This document shows positions 30,743 to 41,375 of a stretch of DNA of 64,000 bases, one piece after another. The translations under genes were made by a program, and so were the position numbers. How positions within the stretch are numbered: position 1 is the first letter of the stretch; each line of letters starts with the position of its first letter. The notes under the pieces are model-generated. The model was given only the letters and a program-made list of their open reading frames with translations, was not told the origin of the DNA and searched no databases. Location of the stretch: positions 124,001 to 188,000 of the forward strand of contig NZ_AP025698.1 in the NCBI RefSeq assembly GCF_023167465.1, given 5' to 3'. The DNA is from Methanothermobacter tenebrarum (GTDB lineage Archaea > Methanobacteriota > Methanobacteria > Methanobacteriales > DSM-23052).

Positions 30743-31747
30743 TTAGTATGGTTGATTATGATTTTTTAGGCACATATCAATATATCTTTTTATAAAAGGT
30801 TCTAGTTTTTCCTCTGATTCCCCTCTGAGGAGCTTTTGCGGGTCTGTGAATGTGCCTTTGAGTTTTCTCCCACTCCATTTCACTTCCTCTTCAACCCTTC
30901 TTCCGTATCTTGTCCCGAACATTTTAAATAATGGGAATTTGGTAAGTCCATTAGCTCCTGCGAGTATTAATGGTCCTATGTTGGCTAGATTGTCGATCCA
31001 GGTGCCTGTGATGATTTTAAGTTTGGGGAATTTTATTCTTGTGGCTGCGACTATCCCGGCATAATATAATGAGGGTGGTTGTGGTGTGTCCTCGAATATT
31101 GTGCCCTTGTGTGGGTTGAGTGAATAGAATATTATACGATCCAATTTGAGGTCATCTATGAGTTTGAAAAGATGTTCCAAGTCTCTGGTGGTCTCTCCAA
31201 TGCCAAGTATTATTGTGATGGCCTTTTTGAATCCTAGTTCTTCTGCCACTTCTAGCATTTCCACTATCTGGTTGATGGGCTTGCTTGGGCATAACTTTTC
31301 TTGCAATTGGGGGTTGGCTGTTTCTACAGCCCCTGTTATGCCTTCGACTTCGTCCCCATATTCTTCCAGGTCCTTTGTTATGCCTATGTTGAGCCAAACT
31401 GGGGATCCTGTTATATCTTTTATTGATTTGGCAATGTATTTTATTTCATTGGTGGTGAATGATTTGTAGCCTCCTGAGAGGAATTCGATATTCCATCCTA
31501 TGCGTTTACATATTTTTGCCTCGGCGAGTATCGCATTAACATTTCTCCTCGCTTTCCTGGGATCCTTTATAAGGGGTTTTTGCGTGCTCATATAACAGAA
31601 CGCGCAATCCCCCTTTTCACACCACCAGGAGAGGAATATGGCCCTTTCAAGTGTTATGGTATCCCCATGCTCCCTTAAGGCGATCTTGTTGGCCTTTTCT
31701 AGCAAATCGAGTATTCTTTGATCTTCCAAGTATCTGATAACATCCAT
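30743..31747 (-). CDS. BioB-like radical SAM protein with CX4CX2C cluster motif
   Basis: 334 residues with a biotin synthase-like TIM barrel. The cluster motif reads WCEKGDCAFCYMS, a CX4CX2C spacing rather than the canonical CX3CX2C. Later BioB-type motifs are visible: FLSGGYKS, LNIGI, GAVETANPQLQEKLCPSKP, ILGIGETTRDL, FYSLNPHKGT. It may be related to the cofactor-making radical SAM enzymes of methanogens (for example HcgA, which is CX5CX2C), but no hcg genes are nearby. Product unknown. The ATG follows GAGGTGAAAATCTAAC. Confidence 0.82.
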   Translation of the reverse strand: MDVIRYLEDQRILDLLEKANKIALREHGDTITLERAIFLSWWCEKGDCAFCYMSTQKPLIKDPRKARRNVNAILAEAKICKRIGWNIEFLSGGYKSFTTNEIKYIAKSIKDITGSPVWLNIGITKDLEEYGDEVEGITGAVETANPQLQEKLCPSKPINQIVEMLEVAEELGFKKAITIILGIGETTRDLEHLFKLIDDLKLDRIIFYSLNPHKGTIFEDTPQPPSLYYAGIVAATRIKFPKLKIITGTWIDNLANIGPLILAGANGLTKFPLFKMFGTRYGRRVEEEVKWSGRKLKGTFTDPQKLLRGESEEKLEPFIKRYIDMCLKNHNQPY

Positions 31748-31828
31748 GTTAGATTTTCACCTCAAAAAAATATATTTTATTAAATTATAATAACTGTTAT
31801 CTAGAGAATCTTATTGAGGATGATTCTT

Positions 31829-32197
31829 ATGATTTATTGTCCATATTGTGGTGAAAAAAATAGAGATGATGCCAGGTTCTGTAAAAAATGTGGGAACAAG
31901 TTACCAGAAATCAAAAAGGAGCCTATCACTTATCATTTAACAAGAGAACCTATCAGGCCAGTGGAGGAAAGGGTTGAAGCCCACCCTGAATGGGATGTGG
32001 CTATGATAGCAGCATTTATACTATTAATATCATATGGGATTTTAAGGATAATAATACCCCCAATAGCCCCCTGGTTGGCGACAGCATTCTCAATACTATA
32101 CCTATTATCAGCCACCAGGAAAAAAGTATCGATCCCCCTACTAATAATCATAACGTTACTCATAGCCGTTAATATAAACACATTCCTAGGTTTATAG
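31829..32197 (+). CDS. Zinc-ribbon membrane protein
   Basis: About 122 residues. It has an N-terminal zinc ribbon (YCPYCGEKNRDDARFCKKCG), a polar linker, and then two or three hydrophobic segments from about residue 63 (VAMIAAFILLISYGILRIII and LLIIITLLIAVNI). TTG 31814 opens the frame earlier, but GAGGATGATTCTT before ATG 31829 supports the later start. Function unknown. It is followed by the tRNA cluster. Confidence 0.75.
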   Translation: MIYCPYCGEKNRDDARFCKKCGNKLPEIKKEPITYHLTREPIRPVEERVEAHPEWDVAMIAAFILLISYGILRIIIPPIAPWLATAFSILYLLSATRKKVSIPLLIIITLLIAVNINTFLGL

Positions 32198-32337
32198 GAA
32201 AACACCATCCCCAGTATCCCCAAAATTTTTACCAAAAATTTTATATATTATAATTATAAAACTAATCCTACGCTGGAATACCACTCTCATTAGGTGAGCA
32301 TATTTTTTAGTGGCCCAATGGATTAAAAGATTCTAAT

Positions 32338-32412
<75 letters not shown>

Positions 32413-32415
32413 TCA

Positions 32416-32490
<75 letters not shown>

Positions 32491-32499
32491 TCCAAAAAT

Positions 32500-32578
<79 letters not shown>

Positions 32579-32615
32579 TCAAACCCACTACTTATCCTTT
32601 TCCTATTTTAGGATT

Positions 32616-32699
<84 letters not shown>

Positions 32700-32728
32700 C
32701 TGTCAAAAAAAGATGGTAGGTGACCAGA

Positions 32729-32801
32729 GCCGGGGTGGGGTAGTTGGTTATCCTTCGGGACTGTGGATCCCGCGACTCGGGTTCAAATCCCGGCCCCGGC
32801 C
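32729..32801 (+). tRNA. tRNA-His (anticodon GTG)
   Basis: 73 bases. Acceptor GCCGGGG pairs with CCCCGGC, discriminator C as required for His. The base at -1 in the gene is A, so the essential G-1 is not encoded and would have to be added after transcription. Anticodon loop CTGTGGA. Confidence 0.95.
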
Positions 32802-32837
32802 CCATTCTTATTATAGGCTTCTTTTCTGGGGTTTTAG

Positions 32838-33248
32838 ATGGTGAGAAAAGGTTATAAAGAGGAAATAGACCTTGTTAGGATATTATGGGATAACAATTTC
32901 GCCGCTATAAGGGCACCAGCCTCTGGGGGGGCGACTAAAAAACCATTACCTGACGTAATAGCAGGTAATGGGGATAGATACTTGGCAATCGAGGTTAAAA
33001 CAACATCAAAGGACAAAATTTATATCGATTCTAAGAAGATCGAAGGATTGCGCAAATTCTCGAGAATATTCGGCGCCGAACCATACATTGGAATCAAATT
33101 CAAATATAAAAAATGGTTTTTCCTACCATTAGATGACCTTAAAATGACACCACAAAAAAATTATAAGATAGACCTCAAACTCGCACTCAAAAAGGGATTA
33201 GACATCTATGAAGTAATTGGTAAAGAAAAACAACTCAAATTCAAATAA
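32838..33248 (+). CDS. hjc: Holliday junction resolvase Hjc
   Basis: Archaeal four-way junction endonuclease. Motifs: [12 protein letters not shown] with the catalytic Glu, the loop [19 protein letters not shown] with the Asp, and YLAIEVKTT (ExK). 136 residues is normal. It lies directly between tRNA-His and tRNA-Cys on the same strand. Confidence 0.95.
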   Translation: MVRKGYKEEIDLVRILWDNNFAAIRAPASGGATKKPLPDVIAGNGDRYLAIEVKTTSKDKIYIDSKKIEGLRKFSRIFGAEPYIGIKFKYKKWFFLPLDDLKMTPQKNYKIDLKLALKKGLDIYEVIGKEKQLKFK

Positions 33249-33309
33249 TCCACCCTCTATCCGATGATTGAACCCCCCAAAAAATCTAAGGTGTGGGGGG
33301 CGAAAAATA

Positions 33310-33317
33310 TTTATAAG
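33310..33317 (+). promoter_or_regulatory. TATA box for tRNA-Cys / tRNA-Trp
   Basis: TTTATAAG preceded by GGGGGGCGAAAAATA. The context closely resembles the initiator tRNA promoter at 20341-20361 (G run, A5, AT-rich TATA). Expected initiation is near 33339, giving a leader of about 37 bases before tRNA-Cys. Confidence 0.55.
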
Positions 33318-33375
33318 ATTAGTAATGATAGTATGAATTATTCCCAAGCTGAAAGCAGTCACTATGGGGATCCTA

Positions 33376-33449
33376 GCCAAGGTAGCCTAGTCTGGTGAGG
33401 CGGTGGACTGCAGATCCACTATACGTGAGTTCAAATCTCACCCTTGGCT
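33376..33449 (+). tRNA. tRNA-Cys (anticodon GCA)
   Basis: 74 bases. Acceptor GCCAAGG pairs with CCTTGGC, and the discriminator is T, the identity base of tRNA-Cys. Anticodon loop CTGCAGA. T arm AGTTCAAATCT. Confidence 0.96.
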
Positions 33450-33477
33450 TCCAAAAAAATATTTTCCTTACATTATT

Positions 33478-33619
<142 letters not shown>

Positions 33620-33654
33620 TCATCAATTCATCCTTTTTTATAGGGTTGATTACT

Positions 33655-34272
33655 TTGATCCAGAGAATAAATGATAATATTATTTTTGTCGAGGGTTCAC
33701 TCTATGACTCCAACAGTTACATCCTAGATGACACCATAATCGACACCGGAACAGGGACCAATAACCAGCTATTAACAGCTCTAAAAAAGGTTGATATTAG
33801 CCCAGCTGATATAAGACTCATTATAAATACGCATTGCCATTTCGATCATACAGGAGGCGACAGACTATTCCCAAATGCGAGTATAGCTATACATAGAATA
33901 GATGCACCCCCACTCGAAGAAGGTGATAATATAGCCACAGCAGCCCACCTCTTCGGGGCCAGGATAAAACCGATAAAAGTGGACTTAAAACTTGAGGAAG
34001 GGGATACTATAGGAGATTTTGAGGTTATACATACACCAGGCCACACCATGGGTAGCATATGCCTCTATGATGGGGAGACCCTACTCTCAGGTGACACCAT
34101 CTTTGCATATGGTGGTTTCGGGAGGGTTGACATAGGTGGAAACATCCAAGAAATGAAAAAATCCCTCAAAAAACTCGTAGGATTAGATGTTAAGTATCTC
34201 CTCCCAGGACACGGGCCCTGGGTGGAAGATGGGAACAAACACCTAGAATTAGCATATAACCTACTATTCTAG
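33655..34272 (+). CDS. Metallo-beta-lactamase fold hydrolase (glyoxalase II-like)
   Basis: About 205 residues. Metal motif [10 protein letters not shown] (HxHxDH) near residue 63, [29 protein letters not shown] and the last histidine in LPGHGP. Substrate unknown; small members hydrolyse thioesters or other simple esters. TTG 33646 and TTG 33655 are both possible; the second follows GGTTGAT. Confidence 0.9.
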   Translation: MIQRINDNIIFVEGSLYDSNSYILDDTIIDTGTGTNNQLLTALKKVDISPADIRLIINTHCHFDHTGGDRLFPNASIAIHRIDAPPLEEGDNIATAAHLFGARIKPIKVDLKLEEGDTIGDFEVIHTPGHTMGSICLYDGETLLSGDTIFAYGGFGRVDIGGNIQEMKKSLKKLVGLDVKYLLPGHGPWVEDGNKHLELAYNLLF

Positions 34273-34919
34273 CCTGCGAAGAGGTCAGTAACCTTCCGGA
34301 CTGCCTCCATCTTCACAAGGACTGATATTTTGGTATCCTCTTCTAATATCATGTCTGGTTGGGGTATTATTATCTCACCATTAGTATGAATTGCGATTAT
34401 TATATACTCCTCTGTGGGTGAAATATCCCTTATCCTTTTACCTACTACTTCATCGTTTTTCACGGTCATGTCAAGAATCTCAGCATCCCCATGGCCGAGG
34501 ACTATAAGATCAGCCACCTTGGGCCTTGTTATGAGCTTTTCAAGGTATCCTGCCGCAGTCCTCTCAGGGCTTATAACATATTGGATGCCCACCTTGTGGA
34601 ATGCATCCTCATGATCCGGGTTACTAACCCTTGCGATGATCTTGGGAACATTATATTCCCTTGCGAGGATGCAACTTAGGAGGTTGGCCTCATCATTTCC
34701 TGTGGCCGCGACAAAAACATCAGCATCTTTTATGTTAGCTTCTTCGAGGGTTTTTGTATCTGTACCATTACCGCAGATTACTAGGGCGTCGAGTTCAACA
34801 GCAGCATCAGCACATAATGATTCATCACTTTCTATGAGCGTCACATCATGTCCATCTGATATTAGGAGACCCGCGAGGGTTAGTCCTACCCTTCCACCAC
34901 CCATTATAACAACATACAT
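34269..34919 (-). CDS. trkA: Potassium uptake regulatory subunit TrkA
   Basis: Cytosolic NAD-binding ring subunit. TrkA-N Rossmann motif [17 protein letters not shown], then a TrkA-C domain ([20 protein letters not shown]). 217 residues, a single-unit form. ATG 34919 follows AGGTGTGGAT; an upstream frame adds seven residues without support. It lies downstream of trkH in the same direction. Confidence 0.94.
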   Translation of the reverse strand: MYVVIMGGGRVGLTLAGLLISDGHDVTLIESDESLCADAAVELDALVICGNGTDTKTLEEANIKDADVFVAATGNDEANLLSCILAREYNVPKIIARVSNPDHEDAFHKVGIQYVISPERTAAGYLEKLITRPKVADLIVLGHGDAEILDMTVKNDEVVGKRIRDISPTEEYIIIAIHTNGEIIIPQPDMILEEDTKISVLVKMEAVRKVTDLFAG

Positions 34920-34983
34920 ATCCACACCTGGGAGAATCAAATACTTTTCATTTCAAACTTCTAAGTTTATTATTAATAAACTT

Positions 34984-36423
34984 TTATCTTTTAAAGGCTT
35001 CTATTATACCCCTAACTAGGACGAGTATGGGTATGATTTCTAGTCTTCCAATCCACATGTTAAATATTAGGGCTATCTTGGGGATTGCAGGGAGCGTGGC
35101 GGATGTTATACCCATACTGAGTCCCACGTTACCCTGTGCAGATGCAACTTCAAATAGAGAATCTAATGGTTCATACCCGTATAGTAGTAGGATTGCCCAG
35201 CTTATAAACATGAAGACAAAATAGAGGTTTATATATGAACTGGCTTCTTTTATCTCTTCATCGCCTATGCTTTTGCCTGATATTTCCCTGGGGATTACTG
35301 AACCTTCAGGTGCTAGTATCCTGATTATCTCCCAGTAGACTCCCTTTATTATGGTTATTATCCTCAGTAGTTTTATACCACCACCCGTGGAACCGGTGGC
35401 CATACCTATCATCATACATGCTATTAGGATTATTTTCACAAATGGTGGCCATGATATCATCCCCTTTGTGGGAGTGATGTTGAATCCTGTTGTGCTGAGG
35501 CTTGAGACCACATGGAAGATGCCCTCCATTGGGGCTAGCCTTCCAAGGTATATTATGAGGATTGAGAAGAATATTATAAAGGTGATGGCGAGTTGGAGTT
35601 GCACGTCTTTTAGGGCGTTTTTCATGTTCCCTTTTAGTAGTTGGTAGTGGACTATGAAGTTCGTACCTCCGATGGTCATGAGGAGCATTGATATGATGTA
35701 TATTAGATTGTTATGATAGTATCCGATGTTATCATTTTTTATGGAGAATCCTCCTGTTGAGAGGGCGGAGAAGGTATGGTTTACAGCGTCAAATATGGGC
35801 ATTCCGCTCATGTAATATAATGTTATGCCTATGATGGCGTAGGTTATATAGATCCACCAGATTGTTTTAACGGTGTTCACGATACTGGGTTTGATCCTCT
35901 CGTCCCGGGCTTCTGATTTGTAAAGTCTTGACGCAGCAGTGCCCGGCCTTATAAGCACTCCGATGACCACTACAATCACACCCAATCCGCCGATCCATTG
36001 TTCTAGGCTTCTTAGGAATAGTATTGATTTGGGGAGTGATTGGACGTCGGAGAATATGCTAAGTCCCGTCGTCGTCCACCCTGACATGTTCTCGAAGGTG
36101 GCGTTTACAAAATCAATGTTGAGATATAACATTAGAATTAGTGCACCTATAATGGTTGCCCAGGCCCAACCAAAGGATGCGATCATCATCCCATGCTTTA
36201 ATTTTATTATATCCCCACTGGTGGGATACCCCTTAAGTATGGTTCTGATCAGAGTCCCCGTAGCTATTGATAATAACGAAGGAAAAACAAAACTCAGATA
36301 ATGTCCTTCATTGTATATGATCGCGACTATTATTGGTAATAATACGATTAGGCCAGTGGCCTGCATTATTGTCCCGAGGAACTTTCCAACAATCAGAAAA
36401 TCTCTTCTTCTAACATATCTCAT
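34984..36423 (-). CDS. trkH: Potassium transporter membrane subunit TrkH
   Basis: About 479 residues with many membrane segments and the repeated pore loops of the TrkH/KtrB family (WTTTGLSIF, SALSTGGFSI, SSLSTTGFNI, SAQGNVGLS), each with the selectivity Gly. Forms a K+ channel with TrkA. A longer frame starts at 36465, but a TATA-like TTTATATATA around 36450-36459 predicts initiation near ATG 36423 (MRYVRRRDFL), so it is likely leaderless. Confidence 0.95.
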   Translation of the reverse strand: MRYVRRRDFLIVGKFLGTIMQATGLIVLLPIIVAIIYNEGHYLSFVFPSLLSIATGTLIRTILKGYPTSGDIIKLKHGMMIASFGWAWATIIGALILMLYLNIDFVNATFENMSGWTTTGLSIFSDVQSLPKSILFLRSLEQWIGGLGVIVVVIGVLIRPGTAASRLYKSEARDERIKPSIVNTVKTIWWIYITYAIIGITLYYMSGMPIFDAVNHTFSALSTGGFSIKNDNIGYYHNNLIYIISMLLMTIGGTNFIVHYQLLKGNMKNALKDVQLQLAITFIIFFSILIIYLGRLAPMEGIFHVVSSLSTTGFNITPTKGMISWPPFVKIILIACMMIGMATGSTGGGIKLLRIITIIKGVYWEIIRILAPEGSVIPREISGKSIGDEEIKEASSYINLYFVFMFISWAILLLYGYEPLDSLFEVASAQGNVGLSMGITSATLPAIPKIALIFNMWIGRLEIIPILVLVRGIIEAFKR

Positions 36424-36463
36424 ATCATATGAGAGATACTCATGACTATATATAAATTTTATC

Positions 36464-36486
36464 AAAAAAAAAAAAAAAAAAAAAAA
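36464..36486 (-). terminator. 23-base oligo-A run (oligo-U terminator for the TRAM gene)
   Basis: An uninterrupted run of 23 A on the given strand, read as U23 on the minus-strand transcript, 31 bases after the TRAM stop codon. Archaeal polymerase terminates at U-rich tracts, so this is a strong intrinsic terminator between the TRAM gene and trkH. Its length is exceptional in this window. Confidence 0.7.
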
Positions 36487-36517
36487 TAAAATTTTATAAA
36501 AAAGGGGTAAGATTAAA

Positions 36518-36736
36518 TTATTCTTCTACTAATTCTGCGAATGCAAACTTTCTCCTGGTTGCACTGATTTTTATTTTAACTTCTTCACCGACCTTCGCAC
36601 CAGGGACGAATATAACGAAACCTTCGACGCGGGCGATTCCATCACCATCCCGGCCTAGATCCTCTATTTTAACCTTGTACTCTTCACCAACATTAACAGG
36701 TGCAGAGTAACTCTCTTTCCTATAATCTCCGAACAC
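36518..36736 (-). CDS. TRAM domain RNA-binding protein
   Basis: 72 residues. [40 protein letters not shown] is the single TRAM barrel found in many archaeal stand-alone proteins, known in some methanogens as RNA chaperones. GTG start preceded by GATGTGATGAA. Followed by the U23 terminator. Confidence 0.93.
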   Translation of the reverse strand: MFGDYRKESYSAPVNVGEEYKVKIEDLGRDGDGIARVEGFVIFVPGAKVGEEVKIKISATRRKFAFAELVEE

Positions 36737-36894
36737 TTCATCACATCCTATAATATAGTGGAGTTATCTTGCAAAATCTCAAATCCTCAAAAGAATTAGG
36801 ATAATAAAATTTTGCTCAAACCCTACTCTATAAAAGATTTCATTCCATAGTATATAAAGTTATGGTCACTAACATCTAGTATGGGTGATGGGAT

Positions 36895-37377
36895 ATGATC
36901 GGTATAATGGCTGATTCACATGATAACCTCCCAGTTATAAGAGAAGCCGTGGATCTCCTAAACCATGATAGGGTTGATATGGTGCTACATGCAGGGGACC
37001 TCATATCCCCATTCACGGCTAAGGAGTTCAATGAACTTAAAATGCCATTCGAGGCCATATTCGGGAACAATGACGGTGAAAAGGATGGTCTAAGAGCCGC
37101 ATATTCTAATATCTGTGATTTAAAAGAGTTTAAGGTTTTAAAGGTTGATGGTGTGAGTATAGCGATGATCCACGGTCACCAAGAAGAACTGGTGGAGTGT
37201 CTTGCAAGCTGCGGAAAATATGATGTGGTGATTAGGGGTCACAGCCACCAAAATAACGTAGAGGAAAAAGGATCACTACTAATAGACCCTGGGGAATTAT
37301 GTGGTTATGTATCCGGGAAAAAAACATTCATAATCCTGGACTTGGATGATCTAAGCCATGAACTAGTCGAGTTATGA
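36895..37377 (+). CDS. YfcE/MJ0936-type metallophosphoesterase
   Basis: 160 residues with the calcineurin-like motifs MADSHDNLP (D, H), LHAGD, GNNDGE, IHGHQ and RGHSHQN. Small archaeal members hydrolyse phosphodiesters with Mn or Ni. The ATG follows GGGTGATGGGAT; a TATA-like AGTATATAAAG is near 36849-36859. Four bases before the next gene. Confidence 0.93.
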   Translation: MIGIMADSHDNLPVIREAVDLLNHDRVDMVLHAGDLISPFTAKEFNELKMPFEAIFGNNDGEKDGLRAAYSNICDLKEFKVLKVDGVSIAMIHGHQEELVECLASCGKYDVVIRGHSHQNNVEEKGSLLIDPGELCGYVSGKKTFIILDLDDLSHELVEL

Positions 37378-37381
37378 TAAG

Positions 37382-38398
37382 ATGAAACATAAGGGTCTGC
37401 TATTACTCCTAGCAGGGGTTGCCATCATAGGCCTCATGATATACCTGATAGGACCCGCAGATATTGCCAAGGACCTTAAAAGGGCAAACCCATATTACCT
37501 ACTACTAGCAGTGATAATACAATTTATAACATTCGCCCTTTTCACCTTAAGATGGTCCATAACCACAAGGGCAGTTGGTATTAATGTGGGGAAGAAGCAT
37601 CTTCTTCCAATGTTACTTGTGGGCATGGCAATAAACAATTTAACGCCTAGTGCGAGGGGTGGTGGAGAACCTGTAAGAGCCTATATCCTAGGAAAGTATT
37701 CCCGCACTTCTATAGAATCCGCACTCGCCACAGTAATAGCAGACAGGGGACTTGACACGTTCCCATTCATAGTTTTGGCGATCATTACAATAGTATCGAT
37801 GATATTATATTTTAATCTCTCCCCCATCTGGATAATATCACTTATAGTGGCCGTTATCCTCATAATAGTAGTATTTTTCTTGGCATTGTATGTCTCTGTT
37901 GATGATGGGGCTGGTGAAAGGTTTGCAAATTGGACAATCAACACTTTAAAGTTTTTCTATAAAAAAGGTTATGAAAAATGGAGTTTGAAGATAAAAAATG
38001 CCATCATAGAATTCCAAGATTCCATGCGTGTCATGTTAAAGAAAAAGCAAGTTTTCATCTATGGTATACCATTATCGTTTCTACTCTGGCTCCTGGAAAT
38101 CCTACGGGTTTATCTTATATTCTGTGCATTCGGGGCTAATGTTACAATCATAGTAATAGCAGAGGTGTTCATCGTTGCAACTTTAATTGGGATGATACCA
38201 CTGCTCCCAGGCGGCTTAGGGGCCATCGAGGGCATGATGATAATATTATATTCTGCGGCTGGCATTTCACCATCCATAAGCGCGGCTGTAACTGTAGTCG
38301 AGCGTTTAATCTCATTTTGGATGACATCAATACTTGGAGTCGCATGCTTACCCTACTTCGGGGCGCCAGTGGTGAAAAAGTTATCAGAAAAATTATAA
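37382..38398 (+). CDS. UPF0104 / lysylphosphatidylglycerol synthase-like membrane protein
   Basis: 338 residues, about eight hydrophobic segments. Motifs RWSITTRAVG, NNLTPSARGGGEPVRAY, VIADRGLDTFPF and LLPGGLGAIEGMMI are typical of the flippase-like UPF0104/AglD-C-terminal family. It lacks the aminoacyl transferase domain of MprF. It may move a lipid or polyisoprenoid precursor across the membrane, but this is not shown. Confidence 0.85.
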   Translation: MKHKGLLLLLAGVAIIGLMIYLIGPADIAKDLKRANPYYLLLAVIIQFITFALFTLRWSITTRAVGINVGKKHLLPMLLVGMAINNLTPSARGGGEPVRAYILGKYSRTSIESALATVIADRGLDTFPFIVLAIITIVSMILYFNLSPIWIISLIVAVILIIVVFFLALYVSVDDGAGERFANWTINTLKFFYKKGYEKWSLKIKNAIIEFQDSMRVMLKKKQVFIYGIPLSFLLWLLEILRVYLIFCAFGANVTIIVIAEVFIVATLIGMIPLLPGGLGAIEGMMIILYSAAGISPSISAAVTVVERLISFWMTSILGVACLPYFGAPVVKKLSEKL

Positions 38399-38449
38399 GG
38401 GGAAAATACTATTATCTCTGTATATAATCATAGAAGTGGGTGATATATT

Positions 38450-39343
38450 ATGGAGATAAATGGAGTTGAGATAGAGGACACATTCGCAGAAGCCTTCGAC
38501 ATTAAGGTTTCAAGGGTTCTTGTCACAGCAGCGACCAAGAAACTTGCGAAGATAGCTGCTACAGAGGCAACAGGCTACGGGACATCTGTTATAGGATGTT
38601 CAGCAGAGGCGGGTATAGACTCATATGTACCACCCGAAGAGACACCCGATGGAAGACCAGGATACACCATAATGATATGCAACCCCACAAGGAAGGGCCT
38701 AGACCATGAACTGCTCGAGAGGATAGGGATGGGTATACTCACCGCACCAACCACCGCGGTATACGATGCACTGGAGGACCCTGATGAAAAATTGAATGTC
38801 GGATTCAAATTAAAATTCTTTGGAGACGGCTATGAGAAGGATCTTGAAATAGCCGGTAGGAAGGTCCATTCAATCCCTATAATGTCCGGCGACTTCTTAA
38901 TCGAAAGCGAACTCGGGATAAAAGATGGTGTTGCCGGTGGAAACTTCTTCATATTAGGCGACAGCCAAGGATCCGCGCTTTTAGCAGCCCAGGCCGCGGT
39001 TGATGCGATAGAAGCGGTTGATGGTGTTATAACACCATTCCCTGGTGGAGTAGTTGCCTCAGGATCCAAGGTCGGGGCTAACAAGTACAAGTTCCTTGAC
39101 GCGTCCACCAACGAGAAAATGTGCGTCACACTAAAGGATGAAGTTGAGGGCAGCCAGATACCAGCCGATGTAAACGGAGTCTATGAGATAGTCATCGACG
39201 GCGTTAACGAAGAGGCCGTAAAGGAGGCTACCAGGAGGGGTATAGAGGCAGCATGTAAAGTACCAGGTGTCAAGAAGATCAGCGCAGGAAACTATGGTGG
39301 AAAACTCGGAGCTTACCAGATAAAACTCCATGAACTATTCTAG
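38450..39343 (+). CDS. ftr: Formylmethanofuran:tetrahydromethanopterin formyltransferase
   Basis: Second step of methanogenesis from CO2: transfers formyl from formylmethanofuran to H4MPT. 297 residues. [47 protein letters not shown] and [18 protein letters not shown] are diagnostic. The ATG follows GGTGATATATT. Cytosolic, monocistronic, with the stop overlapping the end of the opposing channel gene by four bases. Confidence 0.98.
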   Translation: MEINGVEIEDTFAEAFDIKVSRVLVTAATKKLAKIAATEATGYGTSVIGCSAEAGIDSYVPPEETPDGRPGYTIMICNPTRKGLDHELLERIGMGILTAPTTAVYDALEDPDEKLNVGFKLKFFGDGYEKDLEIAGRKVHSIPIMSGDFLIESELGIKDGVAGGNFFILGDSQGSALLAAQAAVDAIEAVDGVITPFPGGVVASGSKVGANKYKFLDASTNEKMCVTLKDEVEGSQIPADVNGVYEIVIDGVNEEAVKEATRRGIEAACKVPGVKKISAGNYGGKLGAYQIKLHELF

Positions 39344-41289
39344 TCTATACAAAATTTTTCAACCATTTCTTTTTCTATAATATCCCATACCTCATCCTCT
39401 GAAAGATTCACACCTAAAAGCAAACCCTCCCTTTCTAGTTCTGTTTCTATTTTCTTGATGATCTTCACGTCAGGGGCTGCCACGGTATGTGAGTGTATGT
39501 TACGGGATATTTTATAGAGTGCTGTGAGGGATCTTCTAGCATCTGGATTTTCAAGCTCCTTTTCACAATCTTTAAGATCCTCAAAACTTCTAATGTTCAA
39601 TTTCCTTGTTACAATTTGCCTTACACCAGGCAGATAATGAGATGAGTCAAGTAGCCTACCACCATTTTCCACTATTATCCTCTTATCATCAATGACTCCA
39701 ACGTCATGTTTTACGAGGATCTGAACAACCCTACCAGATCTTTGGATCAGATCCTTTATCTCCTTCTGGCTAAGATTGACACCCAAAAGGAATCCGCACC
39801 TTTTAAGCTCATCTTCAACCCTCTCAAGGCTTTTTGTGTCAGGCCCTGAGACACGGTGGCTGTGCACACCCCCACCAGAAAGCGTGTATAGCCTGTCAAG
39901 GGCCTCATACCTTGAAGGATTCTTATTCAAAGCCTCGACAAACCTTTTCATGTCTTCTATGTTATCTACGTGTATTTCCCGTTTTAATGGTTCCCTGAAG
40001 CCTGGTAGATAATATTCTATGTCCTCGAGTGTGCAACCATTCCTTATTATGATCTCTGCTTCTTTTTCTATATCTTCAACGCCATGATTTTCTACTATTG
40101 TCATCTCCGGTTTTATTATAACCTCCACAAGGCGGCCATGTTTACGGGCTACTTTTTTTATTTCCTCCTCTGAAAGGTTCACTCCTAGGAGCAATCCTTC
40201 CTCTTCCAATTCCTTAACCACCCTATCTAGGGTTTTTTTATCTGGTCCTGAGATCCAATGGGAGTGTATGCCACTTACTGACTCATAGATCCTTTCAAGG
40301 GAGCTTCTGCGATGAGCATCCTCCTCGAGACTCTTTAAGAACTTTTCTAGTTGCTTTCTTTCCGAAACCTCAACTTTCCGTATGAGGGGCCTTTTAAATT
40401 CTGGGAGATGATATTCTATGTCCTCGATTGTGCAACCATTCCTTATTATGATCTCTGTTTCCCTTTCTATGTCCTTGACTTCATGTTTTACTGTTATCTT
40501 CACCATTGTAGGTTCCATAGCCGCGAAGTAAATGTCTTCCCCCCCACTTATCTCTGGTGAGATGACACGATTAGCCCCAGCCCTGTATAATCTTTTTATG
40601 TTCTCCCTTTTACTCGCCCTTGTAACTATCCATACATCAGGGTTGAGTTCCCGGGAAGTGAGCGTGATAAAGAGATTATCCACATCATCACCAGTTGTTA
40701 TGATGATACCCCTCGCCCTCTTAATCCCAGCGTCCTTTAATAATTCCTCATCTGTAGCATCCCCAGGAATTGCGAGAATGTTAGGATCCTCCCATAATTC
40801 CTTTTCAACAAGCGTCCTATCCTTTTCGATTATGATAACCTTATGCTTCCTTTTTCTCAATTCTTTAAATGTGGCTGATCCAACCCTTCCAAAACCACAT
40901 AATATAAAATGGTTTTCCATAGCCTTCATCATCCTGCGGATCTTCGCACCTGAAACTGTTTCTTCTAATGTCATGGCAACCACCGTCACACCAATAGTAA
41001 AAACATATGCTATAAGGCCCACACCACCTATTGCAAGGGTCACGCTGAAAATCTTCTGGGAGATGGTATGGGGTACAATGTCTCCATAGCCTACAGTTGC
41101 GAGGGTGACTATGGTAAAATAGATGGCATCATAAAAGTTGAGACCCATGATCAAAATAGAACCGATAACACCATATATGAGTAATATGATGAGTGCTAAC
41201 ATTGCATAATAAAATATGGATGGTGGCATGGTCTGTATGTATTCGACAGCAGATTCCCATCGTGAAATCCTAGGTTTTTGTGGGGGCAT
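39340..41289 (-). CDS. MthK-like potassium channel with RCK domain and three C-terminal repeats
   Basis: About 649 residues. Two membrane helices flank the filter TLATVGYGD (near 70), followed by an RCK/TrkA-N domain ([14 protein letters not shown], near 135). From about residue 265 to the end there are three tandem repeats of about 115-125 residues. Each contains an HSH-x-V-x-GPD-x-K-x-L motif and [10 protein letters not shown] near its end. I do not recognise these repeats; RCK channels usually end after one RCK domain. ATG 41289 is chosen over TTG 41304. Divergent from nnr. Confidence 0.88.
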   Translation of the reverse strand: MPPQKPRISRWESAVEYIQTMPPSIFYYAMLALIILLIYGVIGSILIMGLNFYDAIYFTIVTLATVGYGDIVPHTISQKIFSVTLAIGGVGLIAYVFTIGVTVVAMTLEETVSGAKIRRMMKAMENHFILCGFGRVGSATFKELRKRKHKVIIIEKDRTLVEKELWEDPNILAIPGDATDEELLKDAGIKRARGIIITTGDDVDNLFITLTSRELNPDVWIVTRASKRENIKRLYRAGANRVISPEISGGEDIYFAAMEPTMVKITVKHEVKDIERETEIIIRNGCTIEDIEYHLPEFKRPLIRKVEVSERKQLEKFLKSLEEDAHRRSSLERIYESVSGIHSHWISGPDKKTLDRVVKELEEEGLLLGVNLSEEEIKKVARKHGRLVEVIIKPEMTIVENHGVEDIEKEAEIIIRNGCTLEDIEYYLPGFREPLKREIHVDNIEDMKRFVEALNKNPSRYEALDRLYTLSGGGVHSHRVSGPDTKSLERVEDELKRCGFLLGVNLSQKEIKDLIQRSGRVVQILVKHDVGVIDDKRIIVENGGRLLDSSHYLPGVRQIVTRKLNIRSFEDLKDCEKELENPDARRSLTALYKISRNIHSHTVAAPDVKIIKKIETELEREGLLLGVNLSEDEVWDIIEKEMVEKFCID

Positions 41290-41375
41290 GGGACAAAACC
41301 TCAAATGAAAAACTTAATCTTCCTTGAAACTAATATCACCATTAATGAATATATCCCTTTTGGGTGTTGATAAAT

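Noticed and set aside
39340..40520. CRISPR-like or DNA repeat
   Set aside because: The repetition is in protein sequence of the channel tail, with diverged DNA, so it is a domain repeat.
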